Part shown: positions 35,846 through 44,592 of the stretch, piece by piece | Layout of the letters: every line of letters begins with the position of its first letter | How positions within the stretch are numbered: position 1 is the stretch's first letter | Source: an uncultured Tenacibaculum sp. | GTDB taxonomy: Bacteria; Bacteroidota; Bacteroidia; Flavobacteriales; Flavobacteriaceae | Reading direction: 5' to 3' | DNA: 64,000 bases | Assembly: GCA_947501615.1 (NCBI GenBank) | Contig: CANMWK010000006.1 | Location: 1 to 64,000 of the forward strand | Notes under the pieces: model-generated | What the model was told of the DNA's origin: nothing | Databases searched by the model: none | What the model saw: the letters and a program-made list of their open reading frames with translations, nothing else | Position numbers and translations under genes: made by a program

Positions 35846-37273
35846 TTACTTTTTTACGATTACTCTAGTCTTTCTTTCTCCGTTTACTGTTACACTTACT
35901 ATATATGCTCCTTTTTGTAGTTGTGAAGCATTAAAAAAGTAACGATGCTCTCCTTTAGTTTGAGTTTTTCCAGTGGCTAATACAGCCTTACTGTTACCTG
36001 ACAAATCTGTAATTTCTACTTGAACATTTGCTTGTGTTTCTAAGTTGTAAGACACAATTACATCATTAACAAATGGATTTGGATATAACTTAATGAAGCT
36101 TTCCTCTTGTTCTGATAATGCTTTTAAAGCGTCATCGCTTAATTCCTTATCACTATTAGCAAAACCAACTACTTTTTTAAGCACCAATCGTGTAGGTACA
36201 CCCGATTCATTCCACTTAGGAATATAACTGTCTATGTTTGCAGTTAAATAATTAACACCTTCAAAAGATTTTAATTGAATATCACCCGATAATAATTGAT
36301 AGGCTAATGCAGTAGGTATTGATTCCTTATACCCTGTATGCGGTAGTGTAATGTTAGTATTATCAAAATATAGGGTATTATCCAATAACAATACATCATC
36401 ATTAATCGTCTGATTATTTGATACTATAGAGGATACTAATGTGCCTGTTTGTTCGTCTTTTTTAATGGTCAATTCAAAATCAATCTTTTTGACAATTGTA
36501 GTTTTCGACCAATCCAATTGAATTAATTTTCCTTTCCAAGAACCTAACAAGCTTTCTTGGTCTACAGTATTTGCAGTAGCATTTGTAGTTGTTGTAATAG
36601 ACGATTCTGATACTGCATTAGTACTTTGTTGGCTATCTGTATCAACAGCAGTACTTGAATTAGTAACGTCAAAATTAGTTTCTAATAATTCGTTGGCTTT
36701 TTGAATATTTTTAGACACTCCATAACCATTCAAATAACATACACCTAACCAATATTTAGCCATAGCATACTCGCTTTTTTCAAAATAGCTCACTGCCTTA
36801 TTATAGTCTTGATCTATTGATCCGAGACCTTTTAAATACATATAACCAAGGCTATATATTGCCATTTCATTGCCTTGTTCAGCAGACTTTTCAAACCATT
36901 TTCTAGCTTTATTATAGTTCAGTTGGCATCCTTTACCGTTTTTGTACAACACCCCCAAATTAAACATAGCAATAGCGTTACCTGATTTAGCGGCTTCTTT
37001 ATAGAGTTTAAACGCTTTTCGGTGTTCTTTGTTTGTTGCTGAAGCTTCGTAAATAGTACCTAGCAGTACTTTAGCATACACATGACCATTAGAAGCACAG
37101 GGCTTTAATAAATTAATGGCAAATGTTTGATCGTCAGTAGAGCTTTTATCCTCTTTCAAAAAGGTTAAAGCTTGTTTAAAATTAGAATCACAATTTGATT
37201 CTTTCTCTTGAGCCGATAAAGGCTTAGCAATAGCGAGGCATAGCAACACCATTGCAATTGTGGTTACTTTCAT
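35846..37273 (-). CDS. Sel1-repeat protein with T9SS C-terminal sorting domain
   Basis: 475 residues. Signal peptide at 1-21 (ending in SAQEK). Four or so Sel1/TPR repeats at about 45-195 carry AMFNLGVLYKNGKGCQ, WFEKSAEQGNEMAIYSLGYM and YWLGVCYLNGYG. A Ser/Thr-rich linker leads to a beta-rich middle domain. The last 80 residues form a type A sorting domain (LYPNPFVNDV, then KGAYIVSVTVNG, KKTRVIVKK-like end), which directs export through the type IX system and anchoring at the surface. It lies 6 bases before the toxin gene and may scaffold or present it. Such a pairing is unusual. Confidence 0.85.
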   Translation of the reverse strand: MKVTTIAMVLLCLAIAKPLSAQEKESNCDSNFKQALTFLKEDKSSTDDQTFAINLLKPCASNGHVYAKVLLGTIYEASATNKEHRKAFKLYKEAAKSGNAIAMFNLGVLYKNGKGCQLNYNKARKWFEKSAEQGNEMAIYSLGYMYLKGLGSIDQDYNKAVSYFEKSEYAMAKYWLGVCYLNGYGVSKNIQKANELLETNFDVTNSSTAVDTDSQQSTNAVSESSITTTTNATANTVDQESLLGSWKGKLIQLDWSKTTIVKKIDFELTIKKDEQTGTLVSSIVSNNQTINDDVLLLDNTLYFDNTNITLPHTGYKESIPTALAYQLLSGDIQLKSFEGVNYLTANIDSYIPKWNESGVPTRLVLKKVVGFANSDKELSDDALKALSEQEESFIKLYPNPFVNDVIVSYNLETQANVQVEITDLSGNSKAVLATGKTQTKGEHRYFFNASQLQKGAYIVSVTVNGERKTRVIVKK

Positions 37274-37380
37274 TTTCTATGATTTAATGGTTAATGTTTA
37301 CAATCAATAACACTTCATATAGAAGTGCTACCTTCGAGTGTGTTCTTTTTGCAAAATTGAAATTATTTTTTAAGAGGTTG

Positions 37381-37424
37381 GTACGGGCGACCCACACTTT
37401 TGGTGTGGGTCACCCGTACTTTTT
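37381..37424 (+). terminator. Strong hairpin with T-tail
   Basis: GTACGGGCGACCCACAC (37381-37397) pairs with GTGTGGGTCACCCGTAC (37403-37419), one mismatch, loop TTTTG, then TTTTT. It has the form of a plus-strand terminator, but no plus-strand gene lies to the left, so it may insulate the toxin operon. Confidence 0.6.
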
Positions 37425-37475
37425 AATCTTCACATACGTTTAAATATTTTCTAGTTATAATTGTCACACATTAAA

Positions 37476-37704
37476 AAAACAACCCAAGCGTTTTACTTGC
37501 TCGGGTTGAAGTCATTCAGGGAATAAAAGAATAACTAAAAAAGGGACTATATGAGATTCCCCCCAAAAACAGCTCACCCCCAGCCTAACTAAAACTAGAC
37601 CTCCGCTGTTATTCTTAACCTATCAACTAAGTACTATTACTTTACTACTAAATATGATATTTTAATATACTGATCGTTTAATTTTAAATATATTTGTTAA
37701 GATC
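37476..37704 (-). ncRNA. Candidate element-encoded small RNA
   Basis: Transcript predicted from the minus-strand promoter at 37711-37742 to a terminator at 37480-37508: CAACCCAAGC pairs with GCTCGGGTTG (one mismatch), followed by seven Ts on the minus strand. About 225 bases. The interval contains G-rich stretches and only a 14-codon frame within the terminator. CTnDOT also has a regulatory RNA (RteR), but no similarity is claimed. Alternatively it is the leader of the Sel1/toxin operon with an attenuator. Confidence 0.45.
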
Positions 37705-37710
37705 ACAACA

Positions 37711-37764
37711 CAAATATACACACATTGTTTGTTTAAAACAAACAAAAATAACACAAAGTGTGTT
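37711..37764 (-). promoter_or_regulatory. Canonical promoter overlapped by XRE-type operators
   Basis: On the minus strand TTTG (37739-37742) and TATATTTG (37711-37718) are separated by 20 bases, an exact Bacteroidota promoter. A near-perfect palindrome with arms TTGTTTG (37725-37731) and CAAACAA (37739-37745) overlaps it. A second, AACACA-AAG-TGTGTT (37750-37764), lies next to the XRE start. The XRE protein encoded at 37788 is the natural ligand and would repress both directions. Confidence 0.55.
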
Positions 37765-37787
37765 TTTTATTAATTCTTCATGCGATA

Positions 37788-38177
37788 ATGACTGGTCAAG
37801 AAATAAGGCGAATAAGGAGAGAACTCAATAAAACACAGGAAGAATTTGCTAAAATAATAGGGGTTTCTAAAAATTCTGTACAACTATGGGAAACCGAAAA
37901 ACGTAACCCTAGTTTAACTACAGTTAAATTAATAAAGGAAACTTACAGCAAATACTCTCAAACCTCAAACTCGAATCAAGATGGAATAAACTTGGTTAAA
38001 GATGGTGTTGCTGTTAATTTAAGAGAAGTGGCTTTGTTTGTAGCAGATAATATAGAAGAATTAAAAAAGGAAAAAGTTTTCTATAATGCTCTTATTATTG
38101 AAGCACTAGAGCTTTTAAAAGAAGCACAGGATAGTGACGGTAATATTAACCCTGTTAAGCTATTAGCGAAACGTTAG
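37788..38177 (+). CDS. XRE-family transcriptional regulator
   Basis: 129 residues from ATG 37788 (MTGQEIRRIRRELNKTQEEF). An earlier GTG at 37758 is inside the operator palindrome and is rejected. HTH_3 covers residues 3-57 (TQEEFAKIIGVSKNSVQLWE). The C-terminal half (about 70-125) is helical and Glu/Leu-rich, probably for dimerisation. It is monocistronic with two palindromes just upstream. It probably controls its own gene and the leftward small RNA or toxin operon. Confidence 0.85.
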   Translation: MTGQEIRRIRRELNKTQEEFAKIIGVSKNSVQLWETEKRNPSLTTVKLIKETYSKYSQTSNSNQDGINLVKDGVAVNLREVALFVADNIEELKKEKVFYNALIIEALELLKEAQDSDGNINPVKLLAKR

Positions 38178-38191
38178 TAGTAAAAACTGTT

Positions 38192-38434
38192 TTAAGAACT
38201 CGCTTTTATCGATACTTCAATTTTTTTATTTATTTTCAGGTAAGCATTTAAATCACTTAAATTTAGATTAATAGAAGATTTAATTAAATCTTTCTTTAGA
38301 TTATCAATTTTTTTATGCTGTTCTTTAACTTTTGAGTCAATTAAATTTTCAAATTCTTTATTGACTTCTTTGGGTAATAAATCACCAAAATATTCTTTGA
38401 TCCTTTCTAAATCTTTTCTTTCTAATTCTTTCAT
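38192..38434 (-). CDS. Small coiled-coil hypothetical protein
   Basis: 80 residues, highly charged, with heptad-like spacing (VKEQHKKIDNLKKDLIKSSINL). No family recognised. It begins 18 bases after the stop of the membrane-protein gene upstream on the minus strand and ends near the convergent XRE gene. It probably forms a small operon with the membrane protein and the lipoprotein. No role can be given. Confidence 0.55.
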   Translation of the reverse strand: MKELERKDLERIKEYFGDLLPKEVNKEFENLIDSKVKEQHKKIDNLKKDLIKSSINLNLSDLNAYLKINKKIEVSIKASS

Positions 38435-38452
38435 TTTCAGGTAAGATAGTTG

Positions 38453-39049
38453 TTAGTTTATTTCATCATGTAGACCTGATAGTAATTCTTTTTCATACGC
38501 TTCAATATTCTCTGTTTTTATATGCTTTTTAGCGGTTATAAAACTAAATGTTGAAAATGCATTAACCGCTTTTTGAAGCCTAACTCGTGTGCTTTCTCTT
38601 GTATGTATAAATGAATTAAAAGTAACCGTTGAGACAAAACTTAAAACAACGATAGATATATAATAGAGTGGCTTAGGTAAATCTTGCCTATCCCAAAAAA
38701 TCCATATAAACTGAAAAAAAGAACTCCATAAAAACAGAACAGCAATAATTCTAACTTGTATTTTAGGAGAATTTTTCTCCATAAATTTTGTAATGTATAA
38801 TAGGACATTTGCACATGTAAAAAGGGAAATAGGTAAACCTATTACAAACAGAAAAGTCCTTAGATTGTTAAATCCAAAGACATTTACTGTATCTTTTTTT
38901 GACAAAAATATGTGTATGTAAGGAGCAATAACACTAGTAAATATTATGATCCTTATTAAAGATATTATTACTTTATTTCTTCTTTTTCTTCCCTCGGTCA
39001 TCTGGGCTTTGAACTTCATCTTTGTCAATATATTCAGCTTTAAATTCAA
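38453..39049 (-). CDS. Membrane protein, hypothetical
   Basis: 198 residues with four to five hydrophobic stretches (about 28-48, 60-90, 100-118, 128-150), no recognised family. Its 5' end overlaps the lipoprotein gene by up to 77 bases when counted from ATG 39049; starts at 39019 (MKFKAQ) or 39001 (MTEGRK) reduce the overlap and leave the membrane part intact. I cannot decide between them. Together with the lipoprotein and coiled-coil genes it forms a leftward operon of unknown purpose. Confidence 0.6.
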   Translation of the reverse strand: MNLKLNILTKMKFKAQMTEGRKRRNKVIISLIRIIIFTSVIAPYIHIFLSKKDTVNVFGFNNLRTFLFVIGLPISLFTCANVLLYITKFMEKNSPKIQVRIIAVLFLWSSFFQFIWIFWDRQDLPKPLYYISIVVLSFVSTVTFNSFIHTRESTRVRLQKAVNAFSTFSFITAKKHIKTENIEAYEKELLSGLHDEIN

Positions 39050-39152
39050 TGTTACTTTTTTCAGCTTGTGACTGCACTAATTCTTCAGAAGAATCTGTAC
39101 AACTAGTTAACACTAACAAACTCATTACCATTATTGTAATTACTTTTTTCAT
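38973..39152 (-). CDS. Small lipoprotein
   Basis: 59 residues. MKKVITIMVMSLLVLTSC is a lipoprotein signal with a lipobox (LTSC), then Asp at +2... (TDSSEE), an acidic segment and a C terminus of Lys repeats (DDRGKKKKK). The start at 39152 lies 38 bases after a TAATTTTG -7 box on the minus strand (39191-39198). It overlaps the 5' end of the membrane-protein gene in another frame. Size and position suggest an envelope partner of the downstream membrane protein. Very short and not matched to any family. Confidence 0.6.
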   Translation of the reverse strand: MKKVITIMVMSLLVLTSCTDSSEELVQSQAEKSNIEFKAEYIDKDEVQSPDDRGKKKKK

Positions 39153-39190
39153 TTTACTCTATATTTAAAATTAAACGTGAGTAAAATAGA

Positions 39191-39198
39191 CAAAATTA
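39191..39198 (-). promoter_or_regulatory. -7 box of lipoprotein operon
   Basis: Minus strand TAATTTTG matches TAnnTTTG. Start of the lipoprotein gene is 38 bases downstream. No convincing -33 element. Confidence 0.45.
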
Positions 39199-39396
39199 AC
39201 ATATACAAGCAGTTATACAGAATTACAAACACCCTGAATTTGATCTAAGGGTTTACCCTGAAAGCCTAAGGGTTTTCCCCTAGAAAAAGTTAAGAGAAAA
39301 CTAATAAAAGAATTGAAAGAAATAGTAATTGCTTATAAATCACATTGTCAAAAATGCTTTTTGCACTGTATTTATAGTGCTTGATTTATCGAAGAA

Positions 39397-39906
39397 TTAC
39401 AACCTAATAATTTCCCACTGGTTATTTTGTAAGTTTATATGTTGTAGCATTACCAATCCTTTTTTAAAATCTACGAAATGGGCTTTGTACTTATTCAAAA
39501 TGTAGCGTAGAACACTATCTAATAAAGCAGTATCAGAATAATCAATACGATCTTGAAAATACATTGTTTCAGCGAAAAGGTTAGGTTTTTCAATATCTTT
39601 ATATAAGAAAACGTATAGAGTTCTATTATCGTCAGGATCTGAAACAATATCCATACGATAATCAAATTGAGCTTCCTCTTTTAACTCAAAGTTAAAAATC
39701 ACGCCATAAACAGCATTAACAATACGTTTATCCGTGTCCTTTTCTATAACTTGAATCCATGGGGCATGTTTTTGTTGTTTTACTATGTCTTTAGCTATCC
39801 ATGCTAGATTGGCTAATAGCCTCTGATTTTTAGTAAGCTCAGTATCGATATATTCTAAAACAATTTTAAAATCAATGTTCCATGAGACATAAGAAGTATT
39901 TTCCAT
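39397..39906 (-). CDS. Hypothetical protein, last gene of effector operon
   Basis: 169 residues, soluble, mixed alpha/beta, with WIQVIEKDTDKRIVNAVYGV and TLYVFLYKDIEKPNLF. No recognised domain. It follows the two paralogous membrane proteins and the VasX-like effector with 26 bases to the previous gene and so belongs to the operon. It may be a second immunity protein or a chaperone; the sequence does not say which. Confidence 0.55.
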   Translation of the reverse strand: MENTSYVSWNIDFKIVLEYIDTELTKNQRLLANLAWIAKDIVKQQKHAPWIQVIEKDTDKRIVNAVYGVIFNFELKEEAQFDYRMDIVSDPDDNRTLYVFLYKDIEKPNLFAETMYFQDRIDYSDTALLDSVLRYILNKYKAHFVDFKKGLVMLQHINLQNNQWEIIRL

Positions 39907-39932
39907 AACAGTATTAAAGAATTATTCCTAAA

Positions 39933-40598
39933 CTACCATCCACCGATACGTTTACGTTCTGCTTGCTGTTGTTCAGTAGCTTCGGGTGTGGGGATATTAC
40001 TTTCAAATAAGGGTTTTGGAAAGCCTTCTGCCTTGCGGCGATCAAAATCACCATATCTAAATTCATCAAATTCCATTCCTGTAGGTAAAGGTCTATTTTT
40101 ATCCATATACCAAGCTAAAAAACTCCAGTTATGATCAAATCTGTCACTTAATTTTGCATTTGAAAACAAGTAAATAATCTTATGAAGATTATCGTTTATT
40201 TTATAATAAACTCTTTGATTTTGAAAATCAATTCTAATCTTATCAAAATTATAGATAATATCTTTTTCTCTGAATATCCCTTTTGGAAGTATTATTTTAC
40301 CTAAATCCCGATGATATACAATTTTAGTATATCCTTTTTTTTTAAGTTGAAAATAGTTAGAAGTTACTTTATAAATAAAAAATAAAAGCAAAAGAAAAAC
40401 AATAAATATCATCATTGTTTCTCCTTGAATAAATAGAAATAATATGGCTACAAGTGTGATTATTGAGAAAATAATCCATCTTATATTCATGCTAGTCGAC
40501 ATATCTTTGTCAATAATAGCAATAGCATCACATTGCTCACCTTCTATATGATGAAATACAGGCTTTTTTCTTATGTAAGGGACTTTTATTTTTACCAT
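39933..40598 (-). CDS. Membrane protein, candidate immunity (copy 2)
   Basis: 221 residues with two hydrophobic helices (about 38-80: WIIFSIITLVAILFLFIQ, MMIFIVFLLLLFFIYKV). The C-terminal 45 residues (GDFDRRKAEGFPKPLFESN, then ERKRIGGW) are nearly the same as those of the upstream 243-residue protein, so the two are paralogues from a tandem duplication. Their genes overlap by 7 bases. Two-helix inner-membrane proteins next to a VasX-type effector fit the immunity pattern. Role inferred. Confidence 0.6.
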   Translation of the reverse strand: MVKIKVPYIRKKPVFHHIEGEQCDAIAIIDKDMSTSMNIRWIIFSIITLVAILFLFIQGETMMIFIVFLLLLFFIYKVTSNYFQLKKKGYTKIVYHRDLGKIILPKGIFREKDIIYNFDKIRIDFQNQRVYYKINDNLHKIIYLFSNAKLSDRFDHNWSFLAWYMDKNRPLPTGMEFDEFRYGDFDRRKAEGFPKPLFESNIPTPEATEQQQAERKRIGGW

Positions 40599-41323
40599 CC
40601 TCCAATTTTTTTTCGCTCTTTTTGTTGCTCTACTGTATCTTCAGGAGTATCAATAAAACTTTGGTACAATGGTTCAGGAAAGCCTTCTGCCTTGCGGCGT
40701 TCAAAATCATTTTTGCGATAGGGATCAAAGGCAGTACCAGGGGGTAATGGTCTGTTTTTATCCATATACCATACCATAAAACTCCAATACTCATCAGGTT
40801 TACTACTTTCTAAATCCCAAGTATAATCGTATTTCCTATCCCTAATGCGTATTTTTTTTCCTGTAGTAGCAAAGTCCCCTGTTGTTGTCATGGTTTCAAA
40901 TACATGTAAAGAATCAAATTGTATGGTACGGTGTTCTTTATTTCCAAATAAACGAGGATAAGTTATTTTACCATTTATACGATCTAAAACTATCTCTTTG
41001 ACTGGAACTAAAAAGAATACAATAAGATGAAATAAGCCAATTAACAAAAATGGTAAAGATATAGCGTAGAAAGATATAATTTCTTCGCTACTGCTTTTTT
41101 GACTAGCAGTAATCCAAATAAAAATTAATGCAAAAACTCCAATACCAAAATAAATATAAAAAGACGTAAGTGAACTAGTTTCGTTAGTTACAAAAAATAA
41201 ATCATTAGCTTCTTGTACTTCTAGTCTTTTACTAGGTTTTACTTTTTCTTGATGTATTTGATGATACTCAATAGGATAACGTATCACTTTTTCTAAGGGT
41301 TCATTTTTCCAAAAACTACTCAT
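40592..41323 (-). CDS. Membrane protein, candidate immunity (copy 1)
   Basis: 243 residues, two hydrophobic helices (about 52-75 and 88-110), then a soluble domain with KEIVLDRINGKITYPRLFG and a C terminus DFERRKAEGFPEPLYQS ... ERKKIGGW shared with the 221-residue copy. The ATG overlaps the stop codon of the effector gene by one base (41323), an arrangement that links immunity expression to the effector. Probably resides in the inner membrane and blocks a pore-forming effector. No family name recognised. Confidence 0.6.
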   Translation of the reverse strand: MSSFWKNEPLEKVIRYPIEYHQIHQEKVKPSKRLEVQEANDLFFVTNETSSLTSFYIYFGIGVFALIFIWITASQKSSSEEIISFYAISLPFLLIGLFHLIVFFLVPVKEIVLDRINGKITYPRLFGNKEHRTIQFDSLHVFETMTTTGDFATTGKKIRIRDRKYDYTWDLESSKPDEYWSFMVWYMDKNRPLPPGTAFDPYRKNDFERRKAEGFPEPLYQSFIDTPEDTVEQQKERKKIGGW

Positions 41324-44300
41324 TACTTAGGGTTTTGAAGTGGGTACGCCTTCAAAAAGGCTTGTTTTTTAATAATCATAGCGTCAAAAGAACGACGGAT
41401 TAGAATTCCATCATTATAGCTTAATCCTATTTGCATATTGGTATATAAATAACCATGTGTATTATCTAAAGTTAACGGGAAAATAGTTTCTGTATTTCCT
41501 TTGAATTTGCAGAGTACTGCAATACGTGCGTCTGGCTGTATAAGTATGCTTTGGGTAGTAGTACGTGTTTGCTGTAGCATTATGGATACGTTTGCAGTTT
41601 GTTTTACAGGTTCATCAACCTTAAGCAGTAATTCCTCGGGCACTTGTAGCCATAATTGTAACTGCTGCGTGCCATTTTCTTGTTTTATCATAAAAGGTTG
41701 TAGCTCTCTATTGGGTATGCGGTAACTTACTGGCTTAGAAAACATATCCTTTTTCTGTAATAAATATACTTCATATTCAATTTGATTTTGGTCTTGTAAA
41801 AAAGAAGCAAAAGAAATGCGAATATCCATAGAAATCCAAAGTCCTGAGTTAGGCGAAATAGTATTGCTATGACCTATTGCACTCAAATAATGCCCTTTAT
41901 CGTTTTTAGATCTTGGTTCTGAACTTCCTTCAATCTTTAGCATACCCCCTGCTAATAGATTTGTAAGGCGTACAAACAAATGTTTATAGCTTACATTAGC
42001 ATGACCCATGTATTTGGCTTCCCATCGTTTGATGTATTTGCCTCTGTGTTTATAAAGTGCACGGGCATATAAAAACGGGTTGTCACTACTTGTAGCATGC
42101 GTCATTTGAGTACTAAAGGGATAATGTTTAAAGAATTTTTCTAAATCACTATCAGTAAGGTAATAGGCTAATCCATAAAAAAGTAGACCAATCCCCGCCA
42201 CGACAATAAAAGGACCTGTAGATAAGCTTGCCATACCTAATTCTACCGCTAATAAATATCCACTAATCCCTGCTGCGGCACTATACGCCAAAGCAGCATC
42301 ATTATCACTAGCATTAACGGCTTTTACCATATCTTTAGTAGCTGAATAGACCGTAAATGCAGAACCTGCTATGCTGAAACGACGAATCATTGTTTTCCCT
42401 AATAACTTGGGTTTGGTTGGTGCTCCCTCAAGTTCATACACAGTTTCCGCTAATTTTAAACTCGCAGCAACTGTTTTTACACTCGCTCCAATTGTATCTA
42501 ATCTTGTTTTAAAATTCCAACCTTGTTTTTTACCTTTATCAATAGAATTTACTAACGCCCAAATTTCAAAAACGAGTACTGCCGATTTGTACTCTGGGCT
42601 TTGTACCATTTTTTCAAGTTGCTTGGAATAAGGCAAGCGATCACGTCCTTGAACCACAATAGAGGTTTCTTTACCAGCACCTGTCCTACGAGCTATATTT
42701 TTACTTTCTTCAAGTATATCTTTATGTATTTTTAAGAAAGCGTAAGTTTTGGTAAAATGATTGTAACTACTGCTACGGTATTGTTTGTATTTTTCAAAAC
42801 CTCCTTCTTTTTTTGCAAGGCTCATTAAAAAGTCTTTGCGGTTTATTTTTATAAAAGGGCCTTGTTTGCCGTTTTTAGACACTTTGGTAAGGTAGTTTAC
42901 TTTGGTGTCAACTAGTTTAATTTCAGTTTCCTTTAATGCGCCAACTCCCATATAAGCTTTCACCATTTTGCCATAATGGCTTAAAAACTTTTTACAAAAC
43001 TTGGCTGCATAAATATTCGCTTTGCTATCCTCCTGTTCAACTTTTTCAATTGGAATACGTAGGTTTAAGAGTTCATTTATTTCTGTAAACTCACTATTTC
43101 CTGTAATGGTTTTGCGTACTTGTATAACCCATTTATCCTCATAAGGTTTGTATTCACTTGTTAATAGTAAGTGTCTATCCACCATAGTTGGGTGTACTAC
43201 TAATGTACCTAAGTGGTCTGCAATGATATCTTTTCCTGTTTCTTGCATAGGACAAGAACTTTCTTTGAAATCTTTTAAGCCAGTGTTATAGTACTCACTT
43301 TTTAGCAAATTTCCTAAGTCATCACGTAAATTATTTATCAGGTTACGTTGATTTTTACGTTGAGTAATGGCTAGTATTTTATCCAGTTTTTCATCGTCTA
43401 TACCATGATTCAGATACCACTTGCCATGTTTTCGGCTAAAATCGTCTTTAAGTTCTTCGTTGTCGTAAATGAATTTGTAAGTTGTCAATGCTAATGCAAA
43501 GATATATCCTATTTCTTCAGCCTCTTCTTGTGAAACATTTATCGTGTTATTACCATAAATAGGTAATTTCATAAGTTTATCATAAACATCATAAGCAGAC
43601 TTTCCTGTTTTGAGAGTGTCTGTCAATGCCTTTAGCCATGCCATTTCACCATCAATAACATCAGTTAAATCATTAGCACATTGCACTGGATCTTCCAATA
43701 GAATAAATAAATCTTCATAGGTTTTATCCCCTTTTTCTCTTTCTTCTGGGTATTCAAGTTTTGCTATTTGGTCAAGTTTACTCTGTAATAGTCTAGCACT
43801 ATCTTTCTCATATACGGTAAACGAAGCTTGAAATTCTCTAAACGATCTAAAACATTCCTCTTTTCTTTCTTGCAAGTCAGAAGTTTTACTTATCGGGTTA
43901 CAGACTATACTTTTAAGTCTATCGAAACTAGAAGGGTCATTTTTATAATTTTTCAGTTGCTCCGTTGATAACTGAGATTGTGATAAAGTTACCCAAACCT
44001 TAGTTCCCTCTTTGAAAATAAAAGAGGTTAAAGATATACTGCTAATTTCGTCTCTTACCTCTTTATAAGAACCATTTTCATCAAGATTATCTTTCCAATA
44101 TATTGGATGCAAAAAGCCATAAGTATCAACTGCGAATTCTAATAATGATTCTTCTTTACAATCTTCAAAAATATAGATGTAACCTTCATTAATACCTGTG
44201 ATCCTATATTGAGCAGTATTAAGTTTACTCGATTTTTTGGAAGGGGGTGGAAATTCTCTCTCTGCCGATATAAAAACTTCGTTTAATTCTATTGGATCAT

Positions 44301-44577
44301 CAGGATTTATTAAATCTGGATCATTATCTTCTTCAAAAGGTTCATAAGGTCTAGAATCTTCAGGTGCGTATACATCTATAAAAGAAGTTTTATAGTAGTA
44401 CCTAGGACTAAAAACTCCATATCTTAAGAAATGTAAGCTTATCCCTGGCTTCTTAGCCTTTAATTCTGCTTTTTCATCGGAAGTAACTCCTGCTACTTCA
44501 ACTTTAAAAGTATAAGAACCTACATCCTGATTATATGTTTCTTTTTGATAGGCTTCTAGAGCTTCATTTCTTTCCAT
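41323..44577 (-). CDS. VasX-like putative T6SS effector
   Basis: 1,084 residues. The N-terminal 220 residues resemble the toxin VasX N-terminal domain (LHFLRYGVFSPRYYYKTS; YRITGINEGYIYIFEDC), a beta-rich module placed at T6SS tips. A long helical middle follows. Residues about 760-802 are hydrophobic (YLLAVELGMASLS, FIVVAGIGLLFYGLAYYLT), fitting a membrane-disrupting function. The C terminus is beta-rich. It is encoded right after the PAAR gene (15 bases) and right before the candidate immunity genes. No T6SS structural genes are in the window, so delivery would use a host system elsewhere. Confidence 0.7.
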   Translation of the reverse strand: MERNEALEAYQKETYNQDVGSYTFKVEVAGVTSDEKAELKAKKPGISLHFLRYGVFSPRYYYKTSFIDVYAPEDSRPYEPFEEDNDPDLINPDDPIELNEVFISAEREFPPPSKKSSKLNTAQYRITGINEGYIYIFEDCKEESLLEFAVDTYGFLHPIYWKDNLDENGSYKEVRDEISSISLTSFIFKEGTKVWVTLSQSQLSTEQLKNYKNDPSSFDRLKSIVCNPISKTSDLQERKEECFRSFREFQASFTVYEKDSARLLQSKLDQIAKLEYPEEREKGDKTYEDLFILLEDPVQCANDLTDVIDGEMAWLKALTDTLKTGKSAYDVYDKLMKLPIYGNNTINVSQEEAEEIGYIFALALTTYKFIYDNEELKDDFSRKHGKWYLNHGIDDEKLDKILAITQRKNQRNLINNLRDDLGNLLKSEYYNTGLKDFKESSCPMQETGKDIIADHLGTLVVHPTMVDRHLLLTSEYKPYEDKWVIQVRKTITGNSEFTEINELLNLRIPIEKVEQEDSKANIYAAKFCKKFLSHYGKMVKAYMGVGALKETEIKLVDTKVNYLTKVSKNGKQGPFIKINRKDFLMSLAKKEGGFEKYKQYRSSSYNHFTKTYAFLKIHKDILEESKNIARRTGAGKETSIVVQGRDRLPYSKQLEKMVQSPEYKSAVLVFEIWALVNSIDKGKKQGWNFKTRLDTIGASVKTVAASLKLAETVYELEGAPTKPKLLGKTMIRRFSIAGSAFTVYSATKDMVKAVNASDNDAALAYSAAAGISGYLLAVELGMASLSTGPFIVVAGIGLLFYGLAYYLTDSDLEKFFKHYPFSTQMTHATSSDNPFLYARALYKHRGKYIKRWEAKYMGHANVSYKHLFVRLTNLLAGGMLKIEGSSEPRSKNDKGHYLSAIGHSNTISPNSGLWISMDIRISFASFLQDQNQIEYEVYLLQKKDMFSKPVSYRIPNRELQPFMIKQENGTQQLQLWLQVPEELLLKVDEPVKQTANVSIMLQQTRTTTQSILIQPDARIAVLCKFKGNTETIFPLTLDNTHGYLYTNMQIGLSYNDGILIRRSFDAMIIKKQAFLKAYPLQNPK

Positions 44578-44592
44578 AGATTATTTATAAAG

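Larger units (their letters stand above)
37425..37787. other. Gene-free regulatory interval between toxin operon and XRE gene
   Basis: No coding frame that I trust. It contains the minus-strand promoter, candidate small RNA and terminator described separately, and palindromes that overlap the promoter. The 5' leader of the Sel1/T9SS gene lies on its left side. A weak -7-like sequence (CAATTTTG, minus strand at 37352-37359) sits about 80 bases before that gene. Confidence 0.5.

Noticed and set aside
37758..37787. GTG start for the XRE regulator
   Set aside because: It falls within the operator palindrome and adds residues outside the HTH; the ATG at 37788 suits the family.
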